Origin: Pseudomonas sp. TCU-HL1
Lineage (GTDB): Bacteria; Pseudomonadota; Gammaproteobacteria; Pseudomonadales; Pseudomonadaceae
DNA length: 64,000 nt
Direction of reading: 5' to 3'
Assembly: GCF_001708505.1 (NCBI RefSeq)
Contig: NZ_CP015992.1
Coordinates: 682,001-746,000 of the forward strand
Shown here: in pieces, positions 50,348 through 58,021 of the stretch
Position numbering within the stretch: the stretch's first letter is position 1
Layout: each line of letters begins with the position of its first letter
Program-made: the position numbers and the translations under genes
The notes under the pieces: generated by a model
What the model saw: only the letters and a program-made list of their open reading frames with translations
The model's database searches: none
Told to the model about the DNA's origin: nothing

Positions 50348-50363
50348 GGCATGAAGTGTGCCA
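50348..50363 (-). promoter_or_regulatory. Candidate sigma-54 (-24/-12) promoter of the ABC-M20-DUF1989 operon
   Basis: The minus-strand sequence TGGCACACTTCATGCC has TGGCAC at -24 and the GG-N10-GC spacing that sigma-54 requires. It lies 63 bp upstream of the binding-protein start, giving a leader of about 50 nt. Sigma-54 control with NtrC would fit a nitrogen-scavenging operon. Confidence 0.55.
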
Positions 50364-50674
50364 ACGCGCTGGAGTGGCGGATCGGGCGGGCGTCGAGGTG
50401 TTATTCAGCGGAAACCGTGCGCCGAACGTGCACAGGGATGGGGCGGGGTGCATCGGTTTTGTGCGGAGCCGGCCGCGAATACTGGTTGCGTATTTCTTGC
50501 GTTATCGGGAGAGCGCTGTGGAGCAGCCTGGCTACCGACCACCTTCAAGATGCCGCTCGGCTTGGACCAGCAATCGCGTGCTGACCGCCGCCCTACGTTC
50601 CTGGTCCGGTTCTTAGTTTGACGCCGCGGCCTGTGGGCGCTTATTGGTCTGTCCCGGAGCTGGTGGACAGGTAG
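50364..50674. other. Non-coding gap between the ABC operon promoter and an IS3 remnant
   Basis: No credible gene is visible on either strand. Activator sites for the minus-strand operon would lie at its left end. Near 50648-50671 the sequence reads TCTGTCCCGGAGCTGGTGGA, which on the other strand looks like the terminal repeat of an IS3-family element (TCCACCAGCTCCGGGACAGA), marking the start of the IS debris. Confidence 0.55.
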
Positions 50675-51048
50675 TTAAGAGTTACTGCTCGAATAGCGCC
50701 GCTCAAACTCCATCGGACTGAGATAGCCCTGCGTCGTGTGGCGACGGCGGTGATTGTAAAAGCGGATGTAGTCGAACAGGTCGGTTTTCGCCTCTTGGTA
50801 GCTGGCATAGCGCATCAGGTACACCCGCTCGGCCTTCAGCGAACGGAAGAAGCTCTCCATCGCGGCGTTGTCCCAGCAGTTCCCCGGACGTGAATGGCTG
50901 GCACGATTCGATGTCGCCGAAGCAAGGCTTGATAGTCGTAGGCGCAGTATTGGGCGCGATCCGAGTGCAGCAGCACCTCCGCTTGTCGCTGACAGCGTGC
51001 AACGGCCATCTCCAGCGCGGCGTGCATCCCCGGTCGCAATAAGGAAAG
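50675..51048 (-). pseudogene. IS3-family OrfB transposase, frameshifted C-terminal remnant
   Basis: The last 61 residues read MESFFRSLKAERVYLMRYAS, then DLFDYIRFYNHRRRHTTQGY and LSPMEFERRYS, the end of an IS3-family integrase core with the DDE Glu in MESFF. Upstream on the same strand, in another frame, is ALEMAVARCQRQAEVLLHSD followed by AQYCAYDYQALLRRHRIVP. A base change near 50885-50895 breaks the join across SRRGNCWDNAAMESFF. Everything before residue VARC is missing. Confidence 0.8.
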
Positions 51049-51090
51049 AGCGATGGCCACAAAGACCCGCCGCGTGTCGGCGCCCCGACC

Positions 51091-51252
51091 GGCTTCGTGG
51101 TTATGCCCAAGCGTTGGGTGGTGGAGCGGACTCATGCCTGGAATGAGAGGGCTCGGCGACTGATCATGCACCACGACCGACTGCTCGCCGTGAGCGAGGC
51201 GTGGGTGTGGCTGGCCGAGGCACGCATACTCGCGCGCCGGCTCACTACATGA
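51091..51252 (+). pseudogene. IS5-like transposase, C-terminal remnant
   Basis: The plus-strand frame gives GFVVMPKRWVVERTHAWNER, then ARRLIMHHDRLLAVSEAWVW, ending LARRLTT and TGA. It is homologous to the remnant at 24.65-25 kb but not identical (ERARR versus KKARR), so these are two different copies. TTTGTCTACACCCTCTTA just after the stop matches sequence beyond the other remnant and probably belongs to the element end. Its 5' part is replaced by the IS3 fragment. Confidence 0.8.
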
Positions 51253-51286
51253 TTTTGTCTACACCCTCTTAGGGGCTGTTGACGTT

Positions 51287-51690
51287 TCACATGGGTAGCC
51301 AGAGGAAGCCGCAGGCCATGGCTACCAGGCTTTCGTAATTCCGCTTCAGCTTGTCATGGCGGAACGCCACAGGCCGGTAATTGCGCCGCGTAAAGGCGTT
51401 CTCGACCAGATGTCGGTAGCGATACGGTCCCCGGTCCAGACCGGCATTGCCCTTGATCGAGTTGCGCTTCCTGGGTATCACCGGTCGGGCCCCTTGCACC
51501 GCGATCTGTTCGCGGATGCGCTCAATGTCATAGCCCTTGTCCGCCACAATTACCTCGGCAGACGGTAGCTGTGCAATCAGTGCGGGGGCCGCTGTACAGT
51601 CGTTGACGTCGCCTCCGGCAATCTCGAAAGCCACAGGTAAACCGTGCGCATCGACCGCCAGGTGGATCGCGGCTTACCGACATGGTCAGT
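51287..51690 (-). pseudogene. IS5-family transposase, C-terminal remnant
   Basis: The minus-strand frame reads IHLAVDAHGLPVAFEIAGGD, ALIAQLPSAEVIVADKGYDI, RPVIPRKRNSIKGNAGLDRG and NYRPVAFRHDKLKRNYESLV, ending GFLWLPM. This is the C-terminal half of an IS427-group transposase. A stop codon and a small deletion lie just upstream (around GKPR/IHLAV near 51670), and the N-terminal half is gone. GGGGCTGTTGACGTTTCACA at about 51272 may be its terminal repeat. Confidence 0.8.
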
Positions 51691-51771
51691 CACGGCTTAG
51701 CGAAAACCTTCCCCTTCATTGCGCATGACCTGACGTGACCGCCTCCCTCGCCCGATTTCGGGAGACGAGGG

Positions 51772-51879
51772 ATGGCGGCGCCGCGACTAGCCGTGCGAAA
51801 CATCAAAGAATGTCTGCGCCTCAAGCTTGAGGCCGGTCTGTCTCACGAGAAGGTTGTCCGCACCTTACAGCTGCCTGCG
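51772..51879 (+). pseudogene. IS21-family IstA, N-terminal remnant
   Basis: AAPRLAVRNIKECLRLKLEA followed by GLSHEKVVRTLQLPA is the characteristic start of one IS21-family IstA subgroup, including its HTH. After about 36 codons the sequence stops matching. This copy is different from the intact istA at 8.3-9.8 kb. The rest of the element is absent. Confidence 0.7.
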
Positions 51880-52020
51880 GTGCCAGTGGTCAGTCGGGGG
51901 CATGTGTGTCCCTCTTCAGCAGCACTTGGCCAGGCATTTCTGCTGCAGCGCGATACATGCGAGAATCCCGGCTTTAGTGCGGGCGCTTCACGATCGTCGA
52001 CGCAGGGGTATCCAAAGGAA

Positions 52021-52043
52021 AAGCGGGTATCTAAGCGGGTATC
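52021..52043. repeat. Direct repeat AAGCGGGTATC, 12-bp period, upstream of trpG
   Basis: AAGCGGGTATC occurs at 52021-52031 and 52033-52043, with a related GGGGTATCC about 20 bp upstream. The copies lie 53-75 bp before the trpG start. They could be operator half-sites or the scar of an insertion. The 52044-52095 stretch contains the trpG ribosome-binding site AAGAGG. Confidence 0.5.
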
Positions 52044-52095
52044 AAATCTGGTGATTGGGTTGAGTGCTCAGTAAAATCAAGAGGTTAATCCGCAT

Positions 52096-52689
52096 ATGCT
52101 GCTGATGATCGACAACTACGATTCCTTTACCTACAACGTGGTGCAGTACCTCGGTGAGCTGGGCGCGGATGTGCATGTGATCCGCAACGACGAGCTCTCC
52201 ATCGCCGAGATCGAGGCGCTGAACCCCGAACGCATTGTGGTCTCCCCCGGCCCCTGCACGCCCAACGAGGCGGGCGTGTCGCTGGAGGTGATCCGCCACT
52301 TCGCCGGCAAGCTGCCGATCCTTGGCGTCTGCCTGGGCCACCAGAGCATTGGCCAGGCCTTCGGTGGCGACGTGGTCCGCGCGCGCCAGGCCATGCACGG
52401 CAAGACCAGCCCGGTGTTCCATAAGGACCAGGGTGTGTTCGAAGGACTGAACCACCCGCTGACCGTCACCCGCTACCATTCCCTGGTGGTAAAGCTGGAT
52501 ACCCTGCCCGACGAGCTGGAAGTCACCGCCTGGACCCAGCATGCAGACGGCTCGGTGGACGAGATCATGGGGCTGCGTCACAAAACGCTGAACATTGAGG
52601 GTGTGCAATTCCATCCGGAGTCCATCCTTACCGAACAGGGCCATGAACTGCTGGCCAACTTCCTCAAACAGACCGGTGGAGCGCGCTGA
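52096..52689 (+). CDS. trpG: Anthranilate synthase component II (glutamine amidotransferase)
   Basis: TrpG hydrolyses glutamine and passes ammonia to TrpE to make anthranilate from chorismate. The 197-residue class I amidotransferase has MLLMIDNYDSFTYNVVQYLG at the start, oxyanion segment VVSPGPCTPNEAG, the nucleophile in GVCLGHQSIGQAFGG (Cys near residue 79) and the His-Glu pair in GVQFHPESILTEQG. An AAGAGG site precedes the ATG by about 9 bp. It is first of trpG-D-C; trpE is not in the window, as in P. aeruginosa, where trpE and trpG are apart. IS debris reaches to within about 200 bp upstream. Confidence 0.96.
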   Translation: MLLMIDNYDSFTYNVVQYLGELGADVHVIRNDELSIAEIEALNPERIVVSPGPCTPNEAGVSLEVIRHFAGKLPILGVCLGHQSIGQAFGGDVVRARQAMHGKTSPVFHKDQGVFEGLNHPLTVTRYHSLVVKLDTLPDELEVTAWTQHADGSVDEIMGLRHKTLNIEGVQFHPESILTEQGHELLANFLKQTGGAR

Positions 52690-53738
52690 TGGACATCAAG
52701 GAAGCCCTGAACCGGGTGGTCAACCAATTGGACCTGACCACTGAAGAAATGCAGGACGTGATGCGCCTGATCATGACCGGTCAATGCACTGACGCGCAGA
52801 TCGGCGCTTTCCTCATGGGCATGCGCATGAAGAGCGAAACTATCGAGGAGATCGTCGGTGCCGTTTCGGTCATGCGTGAGCTGGCCACCCGCGTGGAGCT
52901 CTCCAGTCTCAACCATGTGGTCGACGTGGTGGGCACCGGTGGCGATGGCGCCAACATCTTCAACGTCTCCTCGGCCGCCACCTTCGTGGTCGCAGCGGCA
53001 GGTGGCAAGGTGGCCAAGCATGGCAACCGCGCGGTGTCCGGCAAGACCGGCAGCGCCGATGTGCTGGAAGCCGCCGGCATCTACCTCGACCTCAAGCCGG
53101 AGCAGGTGGCGCGTTGCATCGAAAGCATCGGCGTCGGCTTCATGTTCGCCCAGGTCCACCACAAGGCCATGAAATACGCCGCCGGCCCGCGCCGTGAGCT
53201 GGGTCTGCGCACCCTGTTCAACATGCTTGGCCCGCTTACGAATCCGGCCGGGGTGAAACACCAGGTGGTCGGCGTGTTCAGCCAGGCCCTGTGCCGCCCG
53301 CTGGCCGAGGTGCTCAAGCGCCTGGGCAGCGAGCACATCCTCGTCGTGCATTCCCGTGACGGCCTGGATGAGGTGAGCCTCGCTGCGCCAACCCACGTCG
53401 CTGAGCTGAAAAACGGCGAAGTGACCGAGTACCAGATCCAGCCCGAGGACTTCGGCATCAAGAGCCAGAGTCTGATCGGCCTGACCGTGGGCAGCCCGCA
53501 GGAGTCGCTGGAATTGATCCGCGATGCACTCGGCCGGCGCAAGACCGAGAATGGCCAGAAGGCTGCCGACATGATCGTGCTGAACGCCGGCGCAGCGCTT
53601 TATGCCGCTGATTTGGCTTCCAGCCTGAAAGAAGGCGTGAGCCTGGCCCAGGATGCCCTGCACACAGGCCTCGCCCGCGAGAAGCTGGACGAGCTGGCCT
53701 CCTTTACCGCGGTGTTCCGAGTGGAGAATGAAGCGTGA
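52689..53738 (+). CDS. trpD: Anthranilate phosphoribosyltransferase
   Basis: TrpD transfers the phosphoribosyl group of PRPP to anthranilate, the second step of tryptophan synthesis. The 349-residue protein has the PRPP-binding VVGTGGDGANIFNVSSAATF, VAKHGNRAVSGKTGSADVLE and GPLTNPAGVKHQVVGVFS. Its ATG overlaps the trpG stop by one base, and its stop overlaps the trpC GTG by 4 bp, so the three genes are coupled. Confidence 0.96.
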   Translation: MDIKEALNRVVNQLDLTTEEMQDVMRLIMTGQCTDAQIGAFLMGMRMKSETIEEIVGAVSVMRELATRVELSSLNHVVDVVGTGGDGANIFNVSSAATFVVAAAGGKVAKHGNRAVSGKTGSADVLEAAGIYLDLKPEQVARCIESIGVGFMFAQVHHKAMKYAAGPRRELGLRTLFNMLGPLTNPAGVKHQVVGVFSQALCRPLAEVLKRLGSEHILVVHSRDGLDEVSLAAPTHVAELKNGEVTEYQIQPEDFGIKSQSLIGLTVGSPQESLELIRDALGRRKTENGQKAADMIVLNAGAALYAADLASSLKEGVSLAQDALHTGLAREKLDELASFTAVFRVENEA

Positions 53739-54571
53739 GCATCCCAACCGTTCTTGAGAAAATCCTGGCGCGCAAGGCCGAGGAAGTGGTCGAACGTCGC
53801 GCCCGCGTTTCCCTGGCTGAGCTCGAAGCCCTGGCACGCACCGCCGATGCCCCTCGCGGCTTCGCCCGCGCGCTGCTGGAGCGTGCCGAACGCTACGAGC
53901 CGGCGGTGATCGCCGAGGTGAAGAAAGCGTCGCCGAGCAAGGGCGTGTTGCGCGAGAACTTCCTGCCGGCACAGATCGCCAAGAGCTACGAAGCCGGCGG
54001 CGCGGCGTGCCTGTCGGTACTGACCGATATCGATTTCTTCCAGGGTGCCGATGCTTACCTGCAGGAGGCCCGTGCGGCCTGCTCGCTGCCGGTGATCCGC
54101 AAGGACTTCCTGGTCGATCCCTACCAGGTGGTCGAAGCCCGCGCCATTGGTGCCGACTGCATCCTGCTGATCGTTTCCGCTCTGGATGACGTCCACATGA
54201 AGGAGCTGGCCGCCACGGCCAAGGACGTCGGGCTCGATGTGCTGGTGGAAGTGCATGACGGTGACGAACTGGACCGCGCGCTGAACTGCCTGGATACCCC
54301 GCTGGTGGGCATCAACAACCGTAACCTGCACACCTTCGAGGTCAGCCTGGAAAACACCCTCGACCTGCTGCCGCGCATTCCGCGCGATCGCCTGGTGATC
54401 ACCGAGAGCGGCATTCTCAATCGCGCCGACGTGGAGCTGATGGAAGTCAGTGGTGTTTACGCGTTCCTGGTGGGCGAGGCGTTCATGCGCGCCGAGGAAC
54501 CGGGCGTCGAGCTGGGCCGACTGTTCTTCCCCGAGCGCAATCGCGTGGTGGCGGGTATCGATCCCGACTGA
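53735..54571 (+). CDS. trpC: Indole-3-glycerol-phosphate synthase
   Basis: TrpC closes the indole ring, turning CdRP into indole-3-glycerol phosphate. The 278-residue TIM barrel starts with GTG at 53735 and has VIAEVKKASPSKGVLRENF, AACLSVLTDIDFFQGADAYL, PVIRKDFLVDPYQVVEARAI with catalytic Lys, LVGINNRNLHTFEVSLENT and ITESGILNRADVE. It ends the trp operon and is followed by a strong bidirectional terminator. Confidence 0.96.
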   Translation: MSIPTVLEKILARKAEEVVERRARVSLAELEALARTADAPRGFARALLERAERYEPAVIAEVKKASPSKGVLRENFLPAQIAKSYEAGGAACLSVLTDIDFFQGADAYLQEARAACSLPVIRKDFLVDPYQVVEARAIGADCILLIVSALDDVHMKELAATAKDVGLDVLVEVHDGDELDRALNCLDTPLVGINNRNLHTFEVSLENTLDLLPRIPRDRLVITESGILNRADVELMEVSGVYAFLVGEAFMRAEEPGVELGRLFFPERNRVVAGIDPD

Positions 54572-54591
54572 CCCGGGTCTTTGCTTCGGAC

Positions 54592-54623
54592 ACGAAAAAG
54601 CCGGCTTGCGCCGGCTTTTTCGT
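54592..54623. terminator. Bidirectional terminator between trpC and vfr
   Basis: ACGAAAAAGCCGGC and GCCGGCTTTTTCGT form a perfect 14-bp stem around TTGC. A-runs and T-runs on both sides make it work for the convergent trpC and vfr transcripts. Confidence 0.93.
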
Positions 54624-54631
54624 GTGTGGCC

Positions 54632-55276
54632 TCAGCGGGTGCCGAAGACCACCATCGTCTTGCCCTTCACATGCACTAGGCCTTGTTCTTCCAGGCTCTT
54701 GAGTACGCGGCCGACCATCTCACGGGAGCAGCCGACGATGCGGCCGATTTCCTGGCGGGTGATCTTGATCTGCATGCCGTCCGGATGGGTCATGGCATCG
54801 GGCTGCTTGCACAGGTCCAGCAGCGTGCGGGCCACGCGACCGGTTACGTCGAGGAACGCCAGGTCGCCCACCTTGCGCGTGGTGTTGCGCAGGCGGTCGG
54901 CCATCTGGCTACCCAGGGCGTAGAGGATTTCAGGATCCTGCTGGGTCAGCTCGCGGAACTTGGCGTAGCTCAGTTCCGCCACTTCGCACTCGGTCTTGGC
55001 GCGGACCCAGGCGCTACGTTCCTTCTCGGAGCCTTCCTTGTCGAACAGGCCCATCTCGCCGAAGAAGTCCCCGGCATTGAGGTAGGCGATGATCATTTCC
55101 CGGCCATCGTCATCTTCGATCAGGATGGTGACGGAGCCCTTGATGATGAAGAAGAGAGTTTCGCAGCGATCGCCCGCGTAGATGATGGTGCTCTTGGCCG
55201 TATAACGGCGGCGGTGACAATGCGCGAGTAGTTTGTCCAGGCTCTTTATTTTTGGTGTAAGGGTGATTGCGACCAT
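54632..55276 (-). CDS. vfr: cAMP receptor protein Vfr/Crp
   Basis: Vfr is the Pseudomonas CRP homologue, a cAMP-dependent global regulator of virulence, quorum sensing and twitching. From 55276 the protein has 214 residues, the known Vfr length. The cyclic-nucleotide-binding domain has IIYAGDRCETLFFIIKGSVT and the phosphate-binding cassette FFGEMGLFDKEGSEKERSAW. The C-terminal HTH is KITRQEIGRIVGCSREMVGR. A longer frame to 55315 was rejected on family length. A TGTGATTTTGCGACG stretch at 55395-55409, upstream, has one good CRP half-site. Its position next to trpC and osmC is conserved with P. aeruginosa. Confidence 0.96.
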   Translation of the reverse strand: MVAITLTPKIKSLDKLLAHCHRRRYTAKSTIIYAGDRCETLFFIIKGSVTILIEDDDGREMIIAYLNAGDFFGEMGLFDKEGSEKERSAWVRAKTECEVAELSYAKFRELTQQDPEILYALGSQMADRLRNTTRKVGDLAFLDVTGRVARTLLDLCKQPDAMTHPDGMQIKITRQEIGRIVGCSREMVGRVLKSLEEQGLVHVKGKTMVVFGTR

Positions 55277-55502
55277 GCCCGAGTCCCGAAAAAGAGAAGG
55301 TAAGCCTTTGTCCAACAGGCAATTTTCTAATAGTTGTCTGGCTAAGTGTGCCAGTAATCCGGCGCCAGCTTAACAGAGGCCCCTGATTCGACAATGTGAT
55401 TTTGCGACGCACCTAACACCTGTCCGGGAAGTATTTCGGGCCCGGCGTGGAAAAGGCGCTGTGATAAGCTACCGCACCTTTTTCCGAGCGGAGTTCCAGG
55501 CG

Positions 55503-55928
55503 ATGAAAGCACGCATCCAATGGGCAGGCGAAGCCCTGTTCCTTGGCGAGTCCGGCAGTGGCCACGCGGTCGTGATGGATGGCCCGCCCGAGTCCGGTGG
55601 TCGCAACCTGGGCGTGCGCCCGATGGAAATGCTGCTGCTCGGCCTCGGCGGCTGCACCAACTTCGACGTGGTGAGCATCCTGAAAAAATCCCGCCAGCCG
55701 GTGGAAAGCTGTGAAGCCTTCCTCGACGCCGAGCGCGCCGATGAGGACCCCAAGGTCTTCACCAAGATCCACGTGCACTTCGTGGTGAAAGGCCGCGGCC
55801 TCAAGGAGGCCCAGGTCAAGCGTGCGGTGGAGTTGTCCGCGGAGAAGTACTGCTCGGCCTCGATCATGCTCGGCCGCGCCGGCGTTGAGATCACGCATGA
55901 CTATGAGATTGTCGAGCTGAGCGCCTGA
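55503..55928 (+). CDS. OsmC-family protein
   Basis: The 141-residue protein has the OsmC/Ohr fold: a conserved Cys in LGLGGCTNFDVVSILKKSR (near residue 51) and a second in LSAEKYCSASIML (near residue 121), the pair used by thiol peroxidases that reduce organic hydroperoxides. The exact subgroup (OsmC, Ohr or YhfA-like) is uncertain; the GGCT-FDVV form looks YhfA-like. Divergent from vfr with a 226-bp gap, as in P. aeruginosa. Confidence 0.87.
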   Translation: MKARIQWAGEALFLGESGSGHAVVMDGPPESGGRNLGVRPMEMLLLGLGGCTNFDVVSILKKSRQPVESCEAFLDAERADEDPKVFTKIHVHFVVKGRGLKEAQVKRAVELSAEKYCSASIMLGRAGVEITHDYEIVELSA

Positions 55929-56175
55929 CCCGGCTCCGATGGCCGGTCGTCTGAAGACATCCGGCCATCATATTTGCACGGCAAACTCTGGCAGATGGCG
56001 CCCGTCGTCTGCATAATTCGCCCCCTTCCAATTTCCGGGGCGTCGGGCCCCGAACCTACGACCACAATCGCCAACGCGAAGAGGTGTAAACCGTCCTACG
56101 CAGAAGTGTCGTGCGCTTCTGACGGGCATGCTCAACCACGCGGCAGAGCCGCATATGCACAGAGAGCTCTCAACG

Positions 56176-56970
56176 GTGAAAAGCAAACTCAAGCTCCACG
56201 GGTTCAACAACCTGACGAAGACCTTGAGCTTCAACATCTATGACATCTGCTACGCAGAGACCCCCGAGGACCAGCAGGCCTACGTCCAGTACATCGACGA
56301 AGAGTACGACGCCGAGCGCCTGACCCAGATCCTCACCGACGTGGTCGACATCATAGGTGCCAACATCCTCAATATTGCCCGCCAGGATTACGATCCCCAG
56401 GGTGCGAGCGTGACCATCCTGATCTCCGAGCAGCCGGTGACCCCCACCGACAGCCAGATCGAGGAGTCTCCAGGTCCGCTGCCGGAAACCATCCTGGCGC
56501 ACCTCGACAAGAGTCACATCACCGTTCACACCTACCCGGAAATCCATCCGGTGTCGGGTATCGCCACTTTCCGCGTGGACATTGATGTCTCTACCTGCGG
56601 CGTGATTTCCCCGCTGAAGGCGCTGAACTACCTCATCCATCAGTTCGACTCGGACATCGTCACTGTCGACTACCGCGTACGCGGTTTCACCCGTGATGTG
56701 GAAGGCAAGAAGCACTTCATCGACCACGAGATCAACTCGATCCAGAACTACCTCTCCAATGACACCCAGGACGCCTATCAGATGACGGACGTCAACGTGT
56801 ACCAGGAGAACATGTTCCACACTAAGATGCTGCTCAAGGACTTCGAACTGGACAATTACCTGTTCGGCGATGCGACCCGCAACCTGACTGCCGAGCAGCG
56901 CAAGGAAGTCGAAACGCGTGTGCGTCACGAGATGCTGGAAATCTTCTACGCGCGGAACGTGCCTCACTGA
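56176..56970 (+). CDS. speD: S-adenosylmethionine decarboxylase, proteobacterial type
   Basis: SpeD decarboxylates S-adenosylmethionine to supply aminopropyl groups for spermidine. It is made as a proenzyme that cleaves itself at a Lys-Ser bond to form a pyruvoyl cofactor; the site here is DKSHITVHTYPE, with Ser at about residue 113. The protein is very close to the E. coli type throughout: STCGVISPLKALNYLIHQ, VDYRVRGFTRDVEGKKHFID and YQENMFHTKMLLK. The GTG at 56176 gives KSKLKLHGFNNLTKTLSFNI and exactly 264 residues, the family length; an in-frame ATG at 56155 is the alternative. The 247 bp upstream hold no gene. Confidence 0.95.
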   Translation: MKSKLKLHGFNNLTKTLSFNIYDICYAETPEDQQAYVQYIDEEYDAERLTQILTDVVDIIGANILNIARQDYDPQGASVTILISEQPVTPTDSQIEESPGPLPETILAHLDKSHITVHTYPEIHPVSGIATFRVDIDVSTCGVISPLKALNYLIHQFDSDIVTVDYRVRGFTRDVEGKKHFIDHEINSIQNYLSNDTQDAYQMTDVNVYQENMFHTKMLLKDFELDNYLFGDATRNLTAEQRKEVETRVRHEMLEIFYARNVPH

Positions 56971-56991
56971 GGCGGTCCGCAGCGGGAAACG

Positions 56992-57021
56992 AAAAAGGGC
57001 GCCTGAGAAGGCGCCCTTTTT
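56992..57021. terminator. Bidirectional terminator between speD and coq7
   Basis: AAAAAGGGCGCC and GGCGCCCTTTTT form a perfect 12-bp stem around TGAGAA, flanked by A- and T-runs. It should serve both convergent genes. Confidence 0.92.
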
Positions 57022-57033
57022 CATGTGCGGGGT

Positions 57034-57681
57034 TCAGACCCGATAGGTGGTCTTGGTCATGACCTTGGAGAGCAAAGTCATGCCGAACTTCACCGGGGCC
57101 GGGAAGCGCAGGCCGCCGGCTTCCAGCGCGCTGGTGGCGTGTTGCTCTTCGTCGGTACGCATCTGCTCAAGAATGGCACGGGACTTGGCGTCTTCGGCCG
57201 GCAGTTGCTCAAGATGCTCGTCGAGGTGTTTGCACACCTGATCCTCGGTCGCGGCGACGAAGCCCAGGCTGACCCGGTCGCTGATCATCCCGGCCACGGC
57301 GCCGACGCCAAAGGACAGGCCATAGAAGATCGGGTTGAGGACGCTCGGGCGGCTGCCCAGTTCGCGGATGCGCTGTTCGCACCAGGCGAGGTGGTCGATC
57401 TCTTCCTCGGCGGCGTGCTCCATGGCGGAGCGCACGTCCGGCAACTTGGCGGTCAGTGCCTGGCCCTGGTAGAGCGCCTGGGCACAAACTTCTCCGGTGT
57501 GGTTGATGCGCATCAGCCCGGCGATATGGCGGGCGTCTTCTGACTTGAGTTCGGCATCGGGCTGGCCATCGGCGGGGGACGGACGGAAGGGCTGGCCGGT
57601 GAACGGCAGCAGGGTGCGCAGCGCGGCATCAGCTTGCAGCAGCAAGCGGTCGGCGGGGGAGTAGGAACGTTCGCTGGCCAT
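57034..57681 (-). CDS. coq7: 3-Demethoxyubiquinol 3-hydroxylase (Coq7)
   Basis: Coq7 is the di-iron hydroxylase of the last ring hydroxylation in ubiquinone synthesis. From 57681 the protein has 215 residues. Two ferritin-like iron motifs are seen: RINHTGEVCAQALYQG with Glu near residue 65, EHAAEEEIDHLAWCE with the EXXH pair near 95, and EQMRTDEEQHATSALEAGG near the C-terminus. Conserved neighbours speD and hit match P. aeruginosa. Confidence 0.94.
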   Translation of the reverse strand: MASERSYSPADRLLLQADAALRTLLPFTGQPFRPSPADGQPDAELKSEDARHIAGLMRINHTGEVCAQALYQGQALTAKLPDVRSAMEHAAEEEIDHLAWCEQRIRELGSRPSVLNPIFYGLSFGVGAVAGMISDRVSLGFVAATEDQVCKHLDEHLEQLPAEDAKSRAILEQMRTDEEQHATSALEAGGLRFPAPVKFGMTLLSKVMTKTTYRV

Positions 57682-57760
57682 GCGGCACCTCCGTGGAATT
57701 CCGGCGGGCATTCTAACCCAAGGTGTGGGCCATGGCTTGACGGGCGTCAGGCCCAGGCTC

Positions 57761-57970
57761 TGTACGAAAAGTGCCTGCGGGCTTCGCGCGTGATGCTGCG
57801 TTGAAATCGGCCTCGTGCGCGAGTCCGATCAGAATGCTCATTTACAACGCGTAAACTGCGCTTCTTCGGCCGATTGACTCGCTCGCGCTCGCCCTTCGGG
57901 TCAGCCTTCGGCTGTTACTCCCGTTGGTCGTTGCGCCTTGCCTGACCTTCGCTCGACGACTTTTCGTACA
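57761..57970. repeat. 210-bp MITE-like element with 12-bp inverted repeats
   Basis: Perfect terminal inverted repeats TGTACGAAAAGT (57761-57772) and ACTTTTCGTACA (57959-57970) bound a 210-bp segment with no open gene. Inside are GC-rich partly palindromic stretches (TCGCTCGCGCTCGCCCTTCG and TCAGCCTTCGGCTG). This is the structure of a miniature inverted-repeat transposable element or similar mobile repeat. It sits in the otherwise short intergenic space between coq7 and hit. No flanking duplication is clear. Confidence 0.7.
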
Positions 57971-58021
57971 AGGTCCAGGGCGATGGGCGGGAGGCTTCTC
58001 GCCTTGGACGGTGGCGTCCGG

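Noticed and set aside
55395..55409. TGTGATTTTGCGACG upstream of vfr as a Vfr autoregulatory site.
   Set aside because: Only one half-site (TGTGA) is good and the other half (GACG) is poor. It is mentioned with vfr but not listed as a site.
57761..57970. CRISPR array or tRNA/attachment site between coq7 and hit.
   Set aside because: There is one pair of inverted ends, no regularly spaced direct repeats, and no tRNA fold or integrase nearby.
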